In this document: positions 39,971 to 50,664 of the stretch, piece by piece
Layout of the letters: every line of letters begins with the position of its first letter
How positions within the stretch are numbered: the stretch's first letter is position 1
Assembly (NCBI GenBank): GCA_923172585.1
Contig: OV298644.1
Coordinates: 1,847,362 to 1,911,361, forward strand
DNA: 64,000 nt
Source: Haemophilus influenzae
GTDB lineage: Bacteria; Pseudomonadota; Gammaproteobacteria; Enterobacterales; Pasteurellaceae
Direction of reading: 5' to 3'
Notes under the pieces: generated by a model
What the model saw: the letters and a program-made list of their open reading frames with translations, nothing else
Databases searched by the model: none
Told to the model about the DNA's origin: nothing
Made by a program: the position numbers and the translations under genes

Positions 39971-41440
39971 TTATTGAAGATATTTTTTTACGAGATCCCA
40001 ATTAATCTCAGCAAGATTAATCTGACGATCATAACCATAAATATCAGGTAAATTTACAATATTTCCGTTTTCAATCCACGCTGTAACATAATATAAAAAA
40101 ACAGGATTATCCGAGCGTATCGGCGCAGAAGTGGTTTTTTTACTTGCTAATACTGTATTTTTTCGAGTTTCTGTCCAACCTGCTTCTTTTAATAAAATAC
40201 TTGCCAATTGATCAGATTTTTCAACACGCACACAACCAGAACTTAACGCTCGATTTTTACGATTAAACAATCCGCGATTTGGCGTATCGTGTAAATAAAT
40301 TGCATCAGAACTTGGCATATTAAATTTATAATTACCTAACGCACTATCGCCAGCCGCTTGTCGAACTCGATAAGGAAATTTATTACCAATAGATTCCCAA
40401 TCAATAGAAGCAGGATCAACAACATTGCCTTGATTATCTAAAATTGAATAATTATGCTCCGTAATATAATTTGGATCGGCTTTCATTTTTGGCAATAAAT
40501 CTTCATTAATTAAGCGAATTGGCGCATTCCAAGGTGGATTTACAACCACATTACTTAATTTGCTATACATTACAGGTGTCCTGCGCGGATCTGTGCCAAC
40601 AATTACCCGAGATTCTAAAATTAAATCGCCATCACGATAATACTGTAATTTATAGCTTGGAATATTCACAAAAATTCCATTATGAAAATCAGGAATCACA
40701 CGTAAACGCTGTGCATTCATTGCCAATTTTTGAGCAATATTTGATTCTTTAGAAGTCGGAATAAACATCGGCAATGATTGAACTGTTTGGCGATATAAAT
40801 GATTTTCTCCCGCTAAACTTTGTATGAAATCAAGAAGTTGATTATTTTCCACCGCACTTAACCAGCGTTGAATATGATCATTTTCAGGCTGTTGTGCTTG
40901 ATACTGAGCAGATGAATACAACCAATTAGATGCTTGAGAACGAACATTTTGTGTGTAATATAAGTAATCTAACAAAATATCACTTAATAACACATCATAA
41001 ACCAATCCGCCTTGTTGTTCTACCAATGCCAATGTTTCTAGTGAAGTTGCCGACGATTTTGAAATACCGCTTGCCACCATTGCCGCATAATCACGTAACA
41101 ATTGACGAGCTGCCGCATTGTCAGTCCATAACGGGGCATATTTACGAAAAGCATATAAACGCGCGAGTAAAGGCTTAAATTGTAACTTATGATCGCCTAT
41201 TTCGTGTGTTAGCGTCATATTAAGCAATGTTTGTTTTTCTTCCGTTAAACGTTGCTGATCCGCATAAATGGCTTCTTCAAGCTCTTTTCTTTCTGCGAGT
41301 GACAAATGGGAAAGATTAATGCCGTACAATGATTTAGATTGGTCATTTTTGCTCAAACCTACTAAAACACAACCCGACATCATCATAGATAATGATAAGG
41401 CGAATAATGATAACTTTAAGGTGCTTTTAAACACTACCAT
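39971..41440 (-). CDS. ldtD: L,D-transpeptidase, YcbB type
   Basis: Forms 3-3 peptidoglycan cross-links. The product is 489 residues, shorter than E. coli LdtD (615). The N-terminus has a lipobox-like MMMSGC near residues 19-24. The YkuD catalytic motif is AIYLHDTP, followed by ALSSGCVRVEKSDQLA with the nucleophile Cys. Upstream IVGTDPRRTPVMYSKLSNVVVNP matches the YcbB core. It belongs to a cell-wall cluster with mepK and prc. Confidence 0.91.
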   Translation of the reverse strand: MVVFKSTLKLSLFALSLSMMMSGCVLVGLSKNDQSKSLYGINLSHLSLAERKELEEAIYADQQRLTEEKQTLLNMTLTHEIGDHKLQFKPLLARLYAFRKYAPLWTDNAAARQLLRDYAAMVASGISKSSATSLETLALVEQQGGLVYDVLLSDILLDYLYYTQNVRSQASNWLYSSAQYQAQQPENDHIQRWLSAVENNQLLDFIQSLAGENHLYRQTVQSLPMFIPTSKESNIAQKLAMNAQRLRVIPDFHNGIFVNIPSYKLQYYRDGDLILESRVIVGTDPRRTPVMYSKLSNVVVNPPWNAPIRLINEDLLPKMKADPNYITEHNYSILDNQGNVVDPASIDWESIGNKFPYRVRQAAGDSALGNYKFNMPSSDAIYLHDTPNRGLFNRKNRALSSGCVRVEKSDQLASILLKEAGWTETRKNTVLASKKTTSAPIRSDNPVFLYYVTAWIENGNIVNLPDIYGYDRQINLAEINWDLVKKYLQ

Positions 41441-41462
41441 TTCCTAAACCTTTATTAAAATC

Positions 41463-41498
41463 ACCGCACTTGTTGCTTTTCTCAAACAAAGTGCGGTC
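41463..41498 (-). terminator. hairpin after prc (inverted uptake sequences)
   Basis: On the minus strand GACCGCACTTTG...CAAGTGCGGTGATTTTAA, located between the prc stop and ldtD start. The stem is good but the T-tract weak, so it may only partly terminate. Confidence 0.5.
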
Positions 41499-41513
41499 AA
41501 AACCATTTAGTAT

Positions 41514-43601
41514 TTATTTTTTACTTTCCGTTTTTGCTTCGGATAGGCCGTTTGCTTGATTAATTTTCTGATCTGAATTAAAAATAACGAAATCAGCTGC
41601 TATTTTTTCAGCTTCTTTTAAAAAGAAATCTGGTGCTTCGTAATCTTTCGGCAAATCATCAATATCTTTCAATGCTTTCTTACCCTCACGTTTAAAACGT
41701 TCGTTCAAATCTTTTAAACGTCTTGCATCATCTTTATCATTCTCTGCTTTACGCATTTTATAATTCAACGATAGAAATTTTCGATCTCGGCGTTCATTTC
41801 GCACTTTCAATTCTTCATTCAATGCAACAAATTCAGGATCTTTAGCAATACGAGCAAGATGTTTTTCATTTAGAATATTTACTGCATTATCAATATAATC
41901 GATATTTCCTACTTCCGTATAACTCGCTGATGGGATTTTATCCCAAGCAAGCGCATTATCTTCTTTATCTTCCCCATATTCTTTCGCATCTATAATTTCA
42001 GGAAAATTAATATCGGCTGCAACACCTTTTAATTGGGTTGAACCACCATTAACGCGATAAAATTTTTGAATAGTATATTGCAAAACACCCAACGGACTCT
42101 GATCTAAATCATAGATAAAATTTAACGAACGACTCTGTTGCACCGTACCTTTACCAAAAGTATTTTGCCCGATGATAATACCTCGACGATAATCTTGCAT
42201 TGCTGCAGCAAAAATTTCTGATGCGGAAGCACTGTAACGATTAATCATCACAAATAATAACCCCTTATATTGTTGCGTAGCATCATCATCTTCATGAACA
42301 CGAATACGCTGATAAGCATCGCGAACCTGCACAACAGGGCCATCGGCAATAAATAAACCACTTAACGCCACCGCTTCCGTTAATGCACCACCGCCATTTT
42401 CACGTAAATCAACAATAAGAGCCTCAGCTTTTTGATTTTCTAATTTAACCAGTAGTTTTTTGACATCTTCGGTTAATCCAATATAAAAACTTGGAATTTT
42501 TATTACCGCAATGTTTTTTCCTGACACTTTTTCAAAGGTTAGTTTAGCAGCTTGATCTTCAATACGGACTTTATCACGAACCAAATTAATAATACGTGAT
42601 TTTCCCCCTTTAGCAGGCTCAATTTCTAAGCGAACTTTAGTGCCTTTTTTCCCTTTAATTTTTTCTACCAAATCTTCTAAACGCCAACCAACAACGTCTT
42701 CAATATCGCCTGTTGCTTGCCCAACACCAATGATTTTATCCCCAGGATGCAGCTTTTTACTACGTTCCGCTGGCGCACCAGGTACAAGAGATTTGATGCT
42801 AATTTCATCATCTTCTGATTGTAAAGTAGTCCCAATGCCTTCCAAAGAAAGATTTATACTTTCATTAAAACTTTTTGCTGTTCTTGGGGAAAGATAACTG
42901 GTGTGAGGATCAATTTCACGCGCAAAAGCATTCAAATAAATTTGAACAATATCGTCTGCTTTTGTTTGCGTTAAACGACGAATGGCTAAATTATAGCGTT
43001 TTGTAAGCTTTGCTTTGATTTCTGACCATTTTTTATCTTTTAATTTAAGATTAATAATGTCATTTTTTACGCGAGCATCCCAAAGTTTATTCGCATCAGC
43101 TTCAGTTTGTGGCGCAGCCGCTTTTTCACGATCAATTTCAATTTGATCTTGACCATTTAAATCAGGCTCTTTATCTAATAAAGATAACGCATAAGTATAA
43201 CGTTCATAGCGACGTTTCATCATTACATCATAAATGTCAAACGCCGCAGAAAGATCGCCTTGATTCAACTGTTCATCTAACTTAGTACCATATTTTTGAC
43301 GAAGTTCGTCTATATCAGACTGCAAAAAAGTATTGTGGCTAAAATCTAAATTTTTAATATAACGATCAAAAATTTTCTCGGAAAAATCATCATCTAATTT
43401 AATCTTACGATAATGGGATTGAGTTAATCTTGTCGTTGCACGCTTAGTTGCCAACTGGCTTTCTTCACTTATCGCTGGAATACTAATGTCACTTGGTTTT
43501 AATGTAGGCTGTACAGCAAATGCAGGAATTGCACTGCTCAAACACACCGATAACCACGCATAACAAATCACATTTTTTGACATTTTAAATTTCATAACCA
43601 T
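41514..43601 (-). CDS. prc: carboxy-terminal processing protease (tail-specific protease)
   Basis: A periplasmic serine protease that degrades C-terminally tagged proteins and processes PBP3, MepS and lipoproteins. The product is 695 residues (E. coli 682). A signal peptide is at the N-terminus (VICYAWLSVCLSSAIPAFA). It has a PDZ domain around IGTTLQSEDDEISIKSLVPG, the catalytic Ser in RYSASASEIFAAAMQDY and Lys in GQNTFGKGTVQ. It is encoded 21 nt after proQ on the same strand, as in E. coli, and MepS, a known Prc substrate, is also in this window. Confidence 0.95.
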   Translation of the reverse strand: MVMKFKMSKNVICYAWLSVCLSSAIPAFAVQPTLKPSDISIPAISEESQLATKRATTRLTQSHYRKIKLDDDFSEKIFDRYIKNLDFSHNTFLQSDIDELRQKYGTKLDEQLNQGDLSAAFDIYDVMMKRRYERYTYALSLLDKEPDLNGQDQIEIDREKAAAPQTEADANKLWDARVKNDIINLKLKDKKWSEIKAKLTKRYNLAIRRLTQTKADDIVQIYLNAFAREIDPHTSYLSPRTAKSFNESINLSLEGIGTTLQSEDDEISIKSLVPGAPAERSKKLHPGDKIIGVGQATGDIEDVVGWRLEDLVEKIKGKKGTKVRLEIEPAKGGKSRIINLVRDKVRIEDQAAKLTFEKVSGKNIAVIKIPSFYIGLTEDVKKLLVKLENQKAEALIVDLRENGGGALTEAVALSGLFIADGPVVQVRDAYQRIRVHEDDDATQQYKGLLFVMINRYSASASEIFAAAMQDYRRGIIIGQNTFGKGTVQQSRSLNFIYDLDQSPLGVLQYTIQKFYRVNGGSTQLKGVAADINFPEIIDAKEYGEDKEDNALAWDKIPSASYTEVGNIDYIDNAVNILNEKHLARIAKDPEFVALNEELKVRNERRDRKFLSLNYKMRKAENDKDDARRLKDLNERFKREGKKALKDIDDLPKDYEAPDFFLKEAEKIAADFVIFNSDQKINQANGLSEAKTESKK

Positions 43602-43622
43602 TTCCGAGTCAATTTTTATTTA

Positions 43623-44261
43623 TTAAGCAAATAAACGATCTGCAGCAACGTTCATAATCAAACCGTTTTCAAGTTCAACACGTGCTGAATCTTTTAATAC
43701 TTCTACCACTGTTGCTTTTTTAGCATTATCTCCAGCTTTAACTTTCACAACAGAACCAACAGAAATTTGTGAAAAATCAACCGCACTTAGTGATAATTTA
43801 CTCTCTTTTTTAAGGTTTTTATTCGCAGGTTTACGCAGATGCTTTTTTTGTTGTGCTTTTTTAGCTGCAGCTTCTGCTTTACGTTTTTCCGCAAAACGTG
43901 CTTTCGCTTCAGCAAGTTGCTGTGCAGCGTGAGCAACGTGTTCTGCATCTAATACACCCGCAGGATTACCCTGTAAATCAACACGCACTGCGCCTTCACG
44001 ACAGCCATATAAATAACGCCAATTTGATGTGTATTGGCGAAGAGCCTGACGCAATTGGGTTTTACTTACGCGTTCATCATCTTGTAATGCTTCAGCTAAA
44101 TCTTGAAATAAACCTATTTTTAATGGTTTTGCTTCGCCCTCTAAAACAAAGCAAAGAGGAAATTTTTCTGCTAAATAAGTAATGATAGCTTTTGCATTGG
44201 TTAATTTTTGCACTTCCGTTTGCTCATCTGTAACTTGAGATGATAATTGTGTGTCAGTCAT
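43623..44261 (-). CDS. proQ: RNA chaperone ProQ
   Basis: A FinO-domain RNA-binding protein that stabilises sRNAs and mRNA 3' ends. The product is 212 residues. The FinO domain is at about residues 20-125 (FPLCFVLEGEAKPLKIGLFQ, WRYLYGCREGAVRVDLQG). A basic linker (KKAQQKKHLRKPANKNLKK) follows, and a C-terminal KOW-like domain ends VAADRLFA. It is divergent from letA and probably transcribed with prc. Confidence 0.94.
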   Translation of the reverse strand: MTDTQLSSQVTDEQTEVQKLTNAKAIITYLAEKFPLCFVLEGEAKPLKIGLFQDLAEALQDDERVSKTQLRQALRQYTSNWRYLYGCREGAVRVDLQGNPAGVLDAEHVAHAAQQLAEAKARFAEKRKAEAAAKKAQQKKHLRKPANKNLKKESKLSLSAVDFSQISVGSVVKVKAGDNAKKATVVEVLKDSARVELENGLIMNVAADRLFA

Positions 44262-44445
44262 AGTTATATCCTTGAGGCTATTAATAAAATAAAGATTTGC
44301 CTAGTTTATCGCACTTTTTACAAAATTAACAACGGATCCCGTTATGCTGAATAAATTTCACACAAAAATAACGCCAAGACTTCACAAATACGTTAAAACA
44401 ACGATAGAATGGCACGTTTTTGATTTATAAAGAAAGACCACAAGC

Positions 44446-45693
44446 GTGCCTAAAACAAAGCTAACTTCGCCTCCATTTAAAATTTTAAAATGCACAGAAT
44501 GTGATGCTTGCATTAACGTGCCTTCTATTCTTCAATCAAATGAACAAGCCGAATGCCCACGTTGTCATCATCTATTAGAAAGTGGTACGAGGTGGTCATT
44601 ACATCGTTGTGCAATGATTGCATTATCTATTTTGATATTAATGCCCTTTTCCTTGAATTACCCCTTATTAAGTTTACATTTATTGGGTATTAAAATTGAT
44701 GCCTCTATTTGGGATGGCATTTGGAAAATGGCAGTGGGTGGTTATGAATACACTGCGTTTATGATCTTTATTTGTGCAGTAGTAATGCCGATTACGTTTG
44801 CACTTTTAGTGATTATGCTTTGGCTGGCTAAGATTTTTCAGATAAAACCTCGTAGTGTTTTACTATTTCTTGGTTACATTAAAGCTTGGGTAATGTTTGA
44901 TGTTTATTTAGTGGCACTCGGAGTAACCATATTTAAAGTACGCGAATATGCAACATTAGAAATTAATATTTATTTAATTCCTTTTATTTTTACCGCACTT
45001 TTAACTACGCTGCTTTTTATCAAACTTAATCTTTCCGCCTTATGGCAGGAATTTTATCCTGAATGCACTTCAGTTTATACAAAACAAGCTGTTGAATTAT
45101 GTCCTGCTTGCCATTACACATTCACGCAAAAATCTATCCATTACGATCATCAAAAAATTTGTTGTCCCCGCTGCTAATCGCCTCTTAATACATCGGATAA
45201 GCTAAAATTACAAGCAACTTGGGCAACCTTAATTGCAGGGATTATTATGCTTTTTCCTGCAAATTTATTACCTATATCTGGCATTTATTTAACAGGCGCA
45301 TTATCTGAAGATACTTTAATTTCTGGGGTTATTTCATTTGTTAAATCAGGTAGTTATTTTGTTGCTTTTGTTGTATTTTTTGCCAGTATTTTCGTGCCTA
45401 TCAGCAAAATTTTTATTATGCTTTACTTACTTGCTTGCGTGCATTTTAAATGGCAACATTCTATTAAATGGCAAATGCGTTTATTGCATCTAGTACATTT
45501 TGTTGGACGCTGGTCTATGCTTGATTTATTTGTATTAGCCTTAATGATGTCGCTTGTCACACGCGGAGAAATCATTAATTTTACCGTAGGGCCAGGTGCA
45601 TTTTATTTTGGTGCAGCCGTATTTTGCACTATGCTTTCCACCTCACAATTTGATAGCAAATTAATTTGGAAAATTTATGACAGAGAAAAATAA
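44446..45693 (+). pseudogene. letA: letA (yebS/pqiA family), interrupted by one in-frame stop
   Basis: Inner-membrane partner of the LetB lipid-transport tunnel. The frame runs 415 codons from GTG 44446 to 45693 (E. coli LetA 427). TAA at 45175-45177 interrupts it directly after the second zinc ribbon (CPACHYTF...CCPRC-stop). The first half has zinc ribbon CTECDAC...CPRCHHLL and about four membrane segments. The sequence after the stop (SPLNTSDKLKLQATWATL...) continues the family without shift, and the second half has the GRWSMLDLFVLALMMSLVTR motif. A restart at ATG 45247 could produce a separate C-terminal half. The end overlaps letB by 17 nt. Confidence 0.85.
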
Positions 45694-48322
45694 TTCCTCC
45701 TCAATAGAAGAAAAATATCAAGAAATAACAGCGAACTTACGTAAAACAAAACGCATTTCGCCTTTTTGGCTATTGCCTTTTATCGCGTTATGTATCGGGG
45801 CAATTTTATTCTTCCAAATTGTGAAAGAACGTGGTACTAGCATTACGATTACTTTTGCTAATGGTTCAGGTATCGTTGCGGATAAAACTCAAATTCGTTA
45901 TCAAGGATTACAAATTGGCATAGTAAAAGAAGTTCATTTCACTGATAACCTGCAAAAAGTGGAAGTTGTAGCCAATATCAATCCTGAAGCATCAAGTATT
46001 TTGCGTGAAAATACAAAATTTTGGCTTGTGCAACCAAATGTTTCTCTTGCTGGCATTTCAGGATTAGATTCTCTCGTGTCAGGTAATTACATCACTCTTC
46101 AACCAGGTGATGGCGATCGTGAAGATGAATTTATAGCAGAAGAACAAGGCCCTATTGCGCAAGTTTCCGCAGGAGATTTATTGATTCACTTAATTTCTGA
46201 TGATTTAGGTTCGATTTCTATTGGTGCGTCTGTGTATTTTAAAAAATTACCTGTAGGAAAAATCTATGATTACCGTATTAATAAAAACAATAAAGTAGAA
46301 ATAGATGTGGTCATTGATAAAGCCTATGCCAAGTTTGTGAAAAAAGATTCACGCTTTTGGAATATTAGTGGCATTAACGCAAACATTAGCCCATCAGGCT
46401 TAAACCTAAATGTAGAAAGTTTAAATTCCGTTGTACAGGGTGCGGTTTCTTTTGACTCTCCAGCTGACAGCCCAAAAGCAGATGAAAATAGTCATTTCAC
46501 GCTCTATACCAATTTAAAAGCGGCTAAACGTGGGATTGAAATTAAGGTAACAATTCCTGCCTCTTCCGCTCTTATTGCAGGGCAAACGGAAGTTTATTCT
46601 CAAGATAATGCTATAGGGATTCTCGCCAAGCTAAGTGCGGTAGAAAATAACGATGAAATTTTAGAGGGCAGTTTATTGATAGATCCAAACCAAGCCTCTT
46701 TGTTTAAAGCGAATAGCAAAATTGTCCTACGCAATAAAAAAATAGATCTTGGCAATTTAGCAGAACCAAAAAAATTCTTTCGTGGCGAATATTTTGATGT
46801 GATTGCGGGAGACGGCGAAACTAAACATCAATTTAACGTGATTAAAGAAAATGAATTATTACTCAATGCGCCTAACACGTTAGTTTTAACCCTTACTGCG
46901 CCAGAAAATTATGGTGTAAGCGAAGGGCAAAATGTGTTTTATAACAATATGATAATTGGGCAAATTGTTTCACAAACAATAGATGTAAATGGCGTACAAT
47001 TTAAAGCAGCAATTGCCTCTGAATACCGCAATTTAATTCACGAAAATACACAATTTGTGGCAGCAACCAATTTTGATATAAGCGTTGGATTAGATGGATT
47101 GCGTTTTGAATCCGCAACGCCAGAAAAATGGTTACAAGGCGGCGTTCGAGTGCTGGCAAAACAAGGTCAGGGAAAAGCTAAAACCAGTTATCCGCTTTAT
47201 CAAAATATTAGCAATGCAGAACACGGCATCACAGGAAATATTCTTACGCCAACGATAACCTTACACACCCAAACCTTACCAAGCATTGATAAAGGCTCTC
47301 TTGTACTATATCGCCAATTTGAAGTAGGAAAAATTTTAAGTATTAAACCTAAAACAAATAACTTTGATGTAGACATTTATATTTATCCTGCTTATCAACA
47401 TTTATTGACAGATAAAAGCCGTTTTTGGGTAGAAAGTGCGGCAAAAATAGATGTAACTCCAAAAGGCATTAGTATTCAAGCAACGCCACTTGCACGTTCC
47501 TTAAAAGGGGCGATTAGCTTTGATAATGGCGGTTTAGGCAATAATCGAACACTTTATGCAAATGAAAGTTATGCAAAATCCATTGGGTTTGTAATTACGT
47601 TAATCACAGATGATGCAACTAATCTTAGCAAAGGAATGAATCTGCGCTATCTTGGTTTAGATGTGGGGCAAATTGACAGTATTCAGCTTGATGCCAAATC
47701 TAAACGCATCACTGCAAAAGCCCTAATAAATCCAAGTTATATGAATATAATTGCAAAAGAGGGGGCTAATTTTACGATAATCTCGCCACAAATTTCGGCA
47801 GGTGGAATAGATAACCTTGATAGTTTATTACAGCCTTATATTGATATTGAAATTGGTAATGGAAACACAAAAACACAATTTAATTTAGCGCAAACGGTGC
47901 CACAGCGTAATAAATTTAGCAATGGCACGCCGTTTATTTTAGAAACGCGTGATGCGATGAATTTAAGTGAAGGTTCGCCAATTCTTTATCGAGGTGTAGA
48001 AGTTGGCACAGTGAAGAAATTTGAACTTAATAGTCTTGGTGATCGTGTGTTAGTGCATATTGCCATTATGCCGAAATATAGCCATCTTGTTCGACAAAAC
48101 ACAGAATTTTGGATCGCATCAGGCTACGACTTTAGCTTAGGCTGGAAAGGTGCGGTATTTAATACGGGTAGCGTTCAGCAGTTGCTAAAAGGTGGGATTT
48201 CTTTCTCCACACCAGCAGAAAAAGAAATTCAACCGCAAGCGCAGCCCAACAAACGTTTCTTGCTTCAAATAAACCGCCCTGAAAAAGTGCAAACTTGGGG
48301 AAGTGGCGCGTTATCAAAATAA
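45677..48322 (+). CDS. letB: LetB, seven-MCE-domain lipid transport protein (YebT)
   Basis: An intermembrane lipid transporter: E. coli LetB forms a stacked hexameric tube across the periplasm. The product is 881 residues (E. coli 877) with one N-terminal transmembrane helix (ISPFWLLPFIALCIGAILFF). I count seven MCE repeats by their L.Y.G..VG core: RYQGLQIG, YFKKLPVG, SQDNAIG, FYNNMIIG, LYRQFEVG, RYLGLDVG and LYRGVEVG. That number distinguishes LetB from three-domain PqiB. Gene order proQ-letA-letB matches E. coli yebST. Confidence 0.93.
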   Translation: MTEKNNSSSIEEKYQEITANLRKTKRISPFWLLPFIALCIGAILFFQIVKERGTSITITFANGSGIVADKTQIRYQGLQIGIVKEVHFTDNLQKVEVVANINPEASSILRENTKFWLVQPNVSLAGISGLDSLVSGNYITLQPGDGDREDEFIAEEQGPIAQVSAGDLLIHLISDDLGSISIGASVYFKKLPVGKIYDYRINKNNKVEIDVVIDKAYAKFVKKDSRFWNISGINANISPSGLNLNVESLNSVVQGAVSFDSPADSPKADENSHFTLYTNLKAAKRGIEIKVTIPASSALIAGQTEVYSQDNAIGILAKLSAVENNDEILEGSLLIDPNQASLFKANSKIVLRNKKIDLGNLAEPKKFFRGEYFDVIAGDGETKHQFNVIKENELLLNAPNTLVLTLTAPENYGVSEGQNVFYNNMIIGQIVSQTIDVNGVQFKAAIASEYRNLIHENTQFVAATNFDISVGLDGLRFESATPEKWLQGGVRVLAKQGQGKAKTSYPLYQNISNAEHGITGNILTPTITLHTQTLPSIDKGSLVLYRQFEVGKILSIKPKTNNFDVDIYIYPAYQHLLTDKSRFWVESAAKIDVTPKGISIQATPLARSLKGAISFDNGGLGNNRTLYANESYAKSIGFVITLITDDATNLSKGMNLRYLGLDVGQIDSIQLDAKSKRITAKALINPSYMNIIAKEGANFTIISPQISAGGIDNLDSLLQPYIDIEIGNGNTKTQFNLAQTVPQRNKFSNGTPFILETRDAMNLSEGSPILYRGVEVGTVKKFELNSLGDRVLVHIAIMPKYSHLVRQNTEFWIASGYDFSLGWKGAVFNTGSVQQLLKGGISFSTPAEKEIQPQAQPNKRFLLQINRPEKVQTWGSGALSK

Positions 48323-48340
48323 CATAAATGAAAATATTTA

Positions 48341-48372
48341 ATCTGCACCTTAATGAATTAGGGTGCAGATAA
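48341..48372. terminator. terminator between letB and moaE
   Basis: ATCTGCACC and GGTGCAGAT form a 9-bp stem with a 12-nt loop between convergent genes. The flanks are AT-rich but without long U-tracts. Confidence 0.6.
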
Positions 48373-48376
48373 GCTA

Positions 48377-48829
48377 TTACCATTTTTCTAATGCTTCTTT
48401 ATCACTCTCTCTTGCTTCAATCCAACGCTCGCCTTGATTGGTTTGTTCTTTTTTCCAAAATGGGGCTTTAGATTTTAAAAAATCCATGATGAATTCATTG
48501 GCATGATAGGCATCTCCACGATGTGCGGAACTTACCCCCACTAAAACAATTTCATCGCCAGTTTGTAAAAGCCCAACACGATGAATTACCGATACACGTT
48601 GAATATCCCAACGCGCTTTCGCTTGTGCAACAATTTCATTCAACGCTTTTTCAGTCATTGCGGGATAATGTTCTAAATACAAACTAGATACTGCATCGCC
48701 TAAATTAAGATCGCGTACTTTGCCAACAAAAATAACCGTTGCACCAATTGAATGTTGCTCAGAAAGCCATTGATAAACGGCATTTTGATCAAAAGGCTGT
48801 TCTTGTACCGCAATTTGAATATCCGTCAT
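48377..48829 (-). CDS. moaE: molybdopterin synthase catalytic subunit
   Basis: The large subunit of molybdopterin synthase, which inserts two sulfurs into cyclic pyranopterin monophosphate. The product is 150 residues (E. coli 150). Family elements are ATVIFVGKVRDLN, the VIHRVGLL motif, VGVSSAHRGDAYHANEFIMD and KSKAPFWKKE with the active-site lysines. The ATG directly abuts the moaD stop in the moaA-C-D-E operon. Confidence 0.95.
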   Translation of the reverse strand: MTDIQIAVQEQPFDQNAVYQWLSEQHSIGATVIFVGKVRDLNLGDAVSSLYLEHYPAMTEKALNEIVAQAKARWDIQRVSVIHRVGLLQTGDEIVLVGVSSAHRGDAYHANEFIMDFLKSKAPFWKKEQTNQGERWIEARESDKEALEKW

Positions 48830-49075
48830 TTAGCCCCCTGTTACTGGTGGGAAAAAGGCAATTTCATCGCCATTTTTTACCGCACTTTCTAAAGGCATTA
48901 AGGTTTGATTAATTGCCACTAAAAGTTTACCTTTTTCCAGTGCCAATGCCCATTTATCGCCCTTTTGAGCAAGGTGTTCACGCACCGCTTCCGCAGTGGC
49001 AAAATCATCTTCTAATTGAATGGCATCAATGCCAATTAATTCACGAGTTTGAGCAAAAAATAAAACATTTAACAT
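48830..49075 (-). CDS. moaD: molybdopterin synthase sulfur carrier subunit
   Basis: The small ubiquitin-fold sulfur carrier, 81 residues from ATG 49073-49075. It ends in the required Gly-Gly tail FFPPVTGG, thiocarboxylated in the active form. A longer in-frame start at 49114 lies inside moaC and is unlikely. The ATG sits right after the moaC stop. Confidence 0.95.
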   Translation of the reverse strand: MLNVLFFAQTRELIGIDAIQLEDDFATAEAVREHLAQKGDKWALALEKGKLLVAINQTLMPLESAVKNGDEIAFFPPVTGG

Positions 49076-49076
49076 C

Positions 49077-49559
49077 TTATTTTTCCTCCGCAATAAAATG
49101 ACCTGATTTTCCACCGCTCTTTTCTAACAGGCGAACGTGCTCAATCACAATGTCTTTCTGCACAGCTTTACACATATCGTAAATGGTTAAGGCTGCTACG
49201 CTTGCCGCAGTTAATGCTTCCATTTCTACGCCAGTTTTTCCAGTTAATTTGCAAAGAGATTGAATGCGAACTTGGTTGGTTTCAAGTAATGGTTCTAAAT
49301 TCACTTCTACTTTAGAAAGTAACAATGGATGGCAAAGTGGGATAAGCTCCCAAGTGCGTTTTGCGGCTTGAATACCCGCAATACGAGCAGTAGCAAATAC
49401 ATCGCCTTTGTGATGTTTACCTTCCACGATCATGGAAAGAGTTTCTTTTGACATAGTTACAATGGCTTCAGCACGAGCTTCACGAACAGTTTCCGCTTTA
49501 GCAGAAACATCCACCATATTGGCTTCGCCTTGAGAATTGATATGTGTAAATGTAGTCAT
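49077..49559 (-). CDS. moaC: cyclic pyranopterin monophosphate synthase
   Basis: Acts with MoaA in the first step of Moco synthesis, turning the 3',8-cyclo-GTP intermediate into cPMP. The product is 160 residues. Conserved motifs are [19 protein letters not shown] and [25 protein letters not shown] followed by [15 protein letters not shown]. It lies 91 nt downstream of moaA. A small GATGAAT/ATTCATC hairpin is in that gap. Confidence 0.96.
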
Positions 49560-49650
49560 AATATAATAAAAGTGCGGTTAAAATATTGAATGTTTTAAAT
49601 AAGCGACCAAAGGAAGCAGATGAATATTACCATTCATCTCACTTTGCTTT

Positions 49651-50664
49651 TTAGCCACCAATAGAAGCTAAATGATTTCTTACACCAGTATCGCCGATAT
49701 GCAAATAATGATGTTCACGTTTGCCTTGAAGTGCGGCAAAAATACGCGCCTGTAAAATACCTTGCTGTTCGTGCGACTGCAATAAATCACGTAATTCAAT
49801 GCCTTCTTCGCCAAATAAACAAAGATGAAGTTTACCTTTTGCTGACACTCTTAAACGATTGCAACTTGCGCAGAAATTCTTTTCATAAGGCATAATTAAA
49901 CCAATTTCGCCTGCATAATCAGAATGCGTAAAGACTTTAGCAGGACCATCAGTGTGAGATTTATGCTGTAATGTCCAACCATTTTTCAGCAATTTATCGG
50001 CTAAAACTTGTCCAGAAAGATGGTGTTTATCAAAGAAGCTATCCATTTCGCCCGTTTGCATGAGTTCGATAAAGCGCATTTGAATTGGGCGATCTTTCAC
50101 CCAAACAAGGAATTGTTCAAACTCTTTGTCATTCAAATTTTTCATCAAAACTGAATTGACTTTAACTTTGTTGTAGCCCACTTCAAATGCACGATCGATA
50201 CCACGCATCACGTCATCAAATTTATTGATACCTGTAATTTGATGAAACATTTTGGGATCAAGGCTATCAACACTGACGTTAATAGACGTAATCCCTGCTT
50301 TCTTCCAATCAGCCACATCTTTTGCCATGCGATAGCCGTTTGTCGTGACGGCTAATTGACGAATGCCATCAATGTTAGCAATGCTTTCAGCAATAGAAAT
50401 AAAATCTTTGCGTAAAGTCGGTTCGCCACCCGTTAAACGGATTTTCTCTGTGCCCATTTCAGCAAAGGCTTGAGCAAGATGGGTGATTTCTTTTAAAGTT
50501 AAGAAACTTGGTTTGTTAGCTTCGGGTTGATAACCATCAGGTAAACAATAGGTACAACGAAAATTACACTGATCAGTAATCGACAGTCGTAGATAGTAGT
50601 ATTGGCGTTGGAAAGGATCGACTAAGCGAGACTCTCCTACGTTCTTGATAGGAATGGATTGCAT
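49651..50664 (-). CDS. moaA: GTP 3',8-cyclase (MoaA)
   Basis: Radical-SAM enzyme converting GTP to 3',8-cyclo-7,8-dihydroGTP. The product is 337 residues. The SAM-cluster motif CNFRCTYC is at about residues 33-40. The second [4Fe-4S] cluster is in [22 protein letters not shown]. The C-terminal Gly-Gly tail (ASIGG) is intact. It is the first gene of moaACDE, preceded by a Moco riboswitch-like leader. Confidence 0.96.
   Translation of the reverse strand: MQSIPIKNVGESRLVDPFQRQYYYLRLSITDQCNFRCTYCLPDGYQPEANKPSFLTLKEITHLAQAFAEMGTEKIRLTGGEPTLRKDFISIAESIANIDGIRQLAVTTNGYRMAKDVADWKKAGITSINVSVDSLDPKMFHQITGINKFDDVMRGIDRAFEVGYNKVKVNSVLMKNLNDKEFEQFLVWVKDRPIQMRFIELMQTGEMDSFFDKHHLSGQVLADKLLKNGWTLQHKSHTDGPAKVFTHSDYAGEIGLIMPYEKNFCASCNRLRVSAKGKLHLCLFGEEGIELRDLLQSHEQQGILQARIFAALQGKREHHYLHIGDTGVRNHLASIGG

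Noticed and set aside
45677-48322. PqiB rather than LetB
   Set aside because: The protein has seven MCE repeats and 881 residues and follows proQ-letA, which fits LetB (YebT). PqiB has three MCE domains and about 546 residues.
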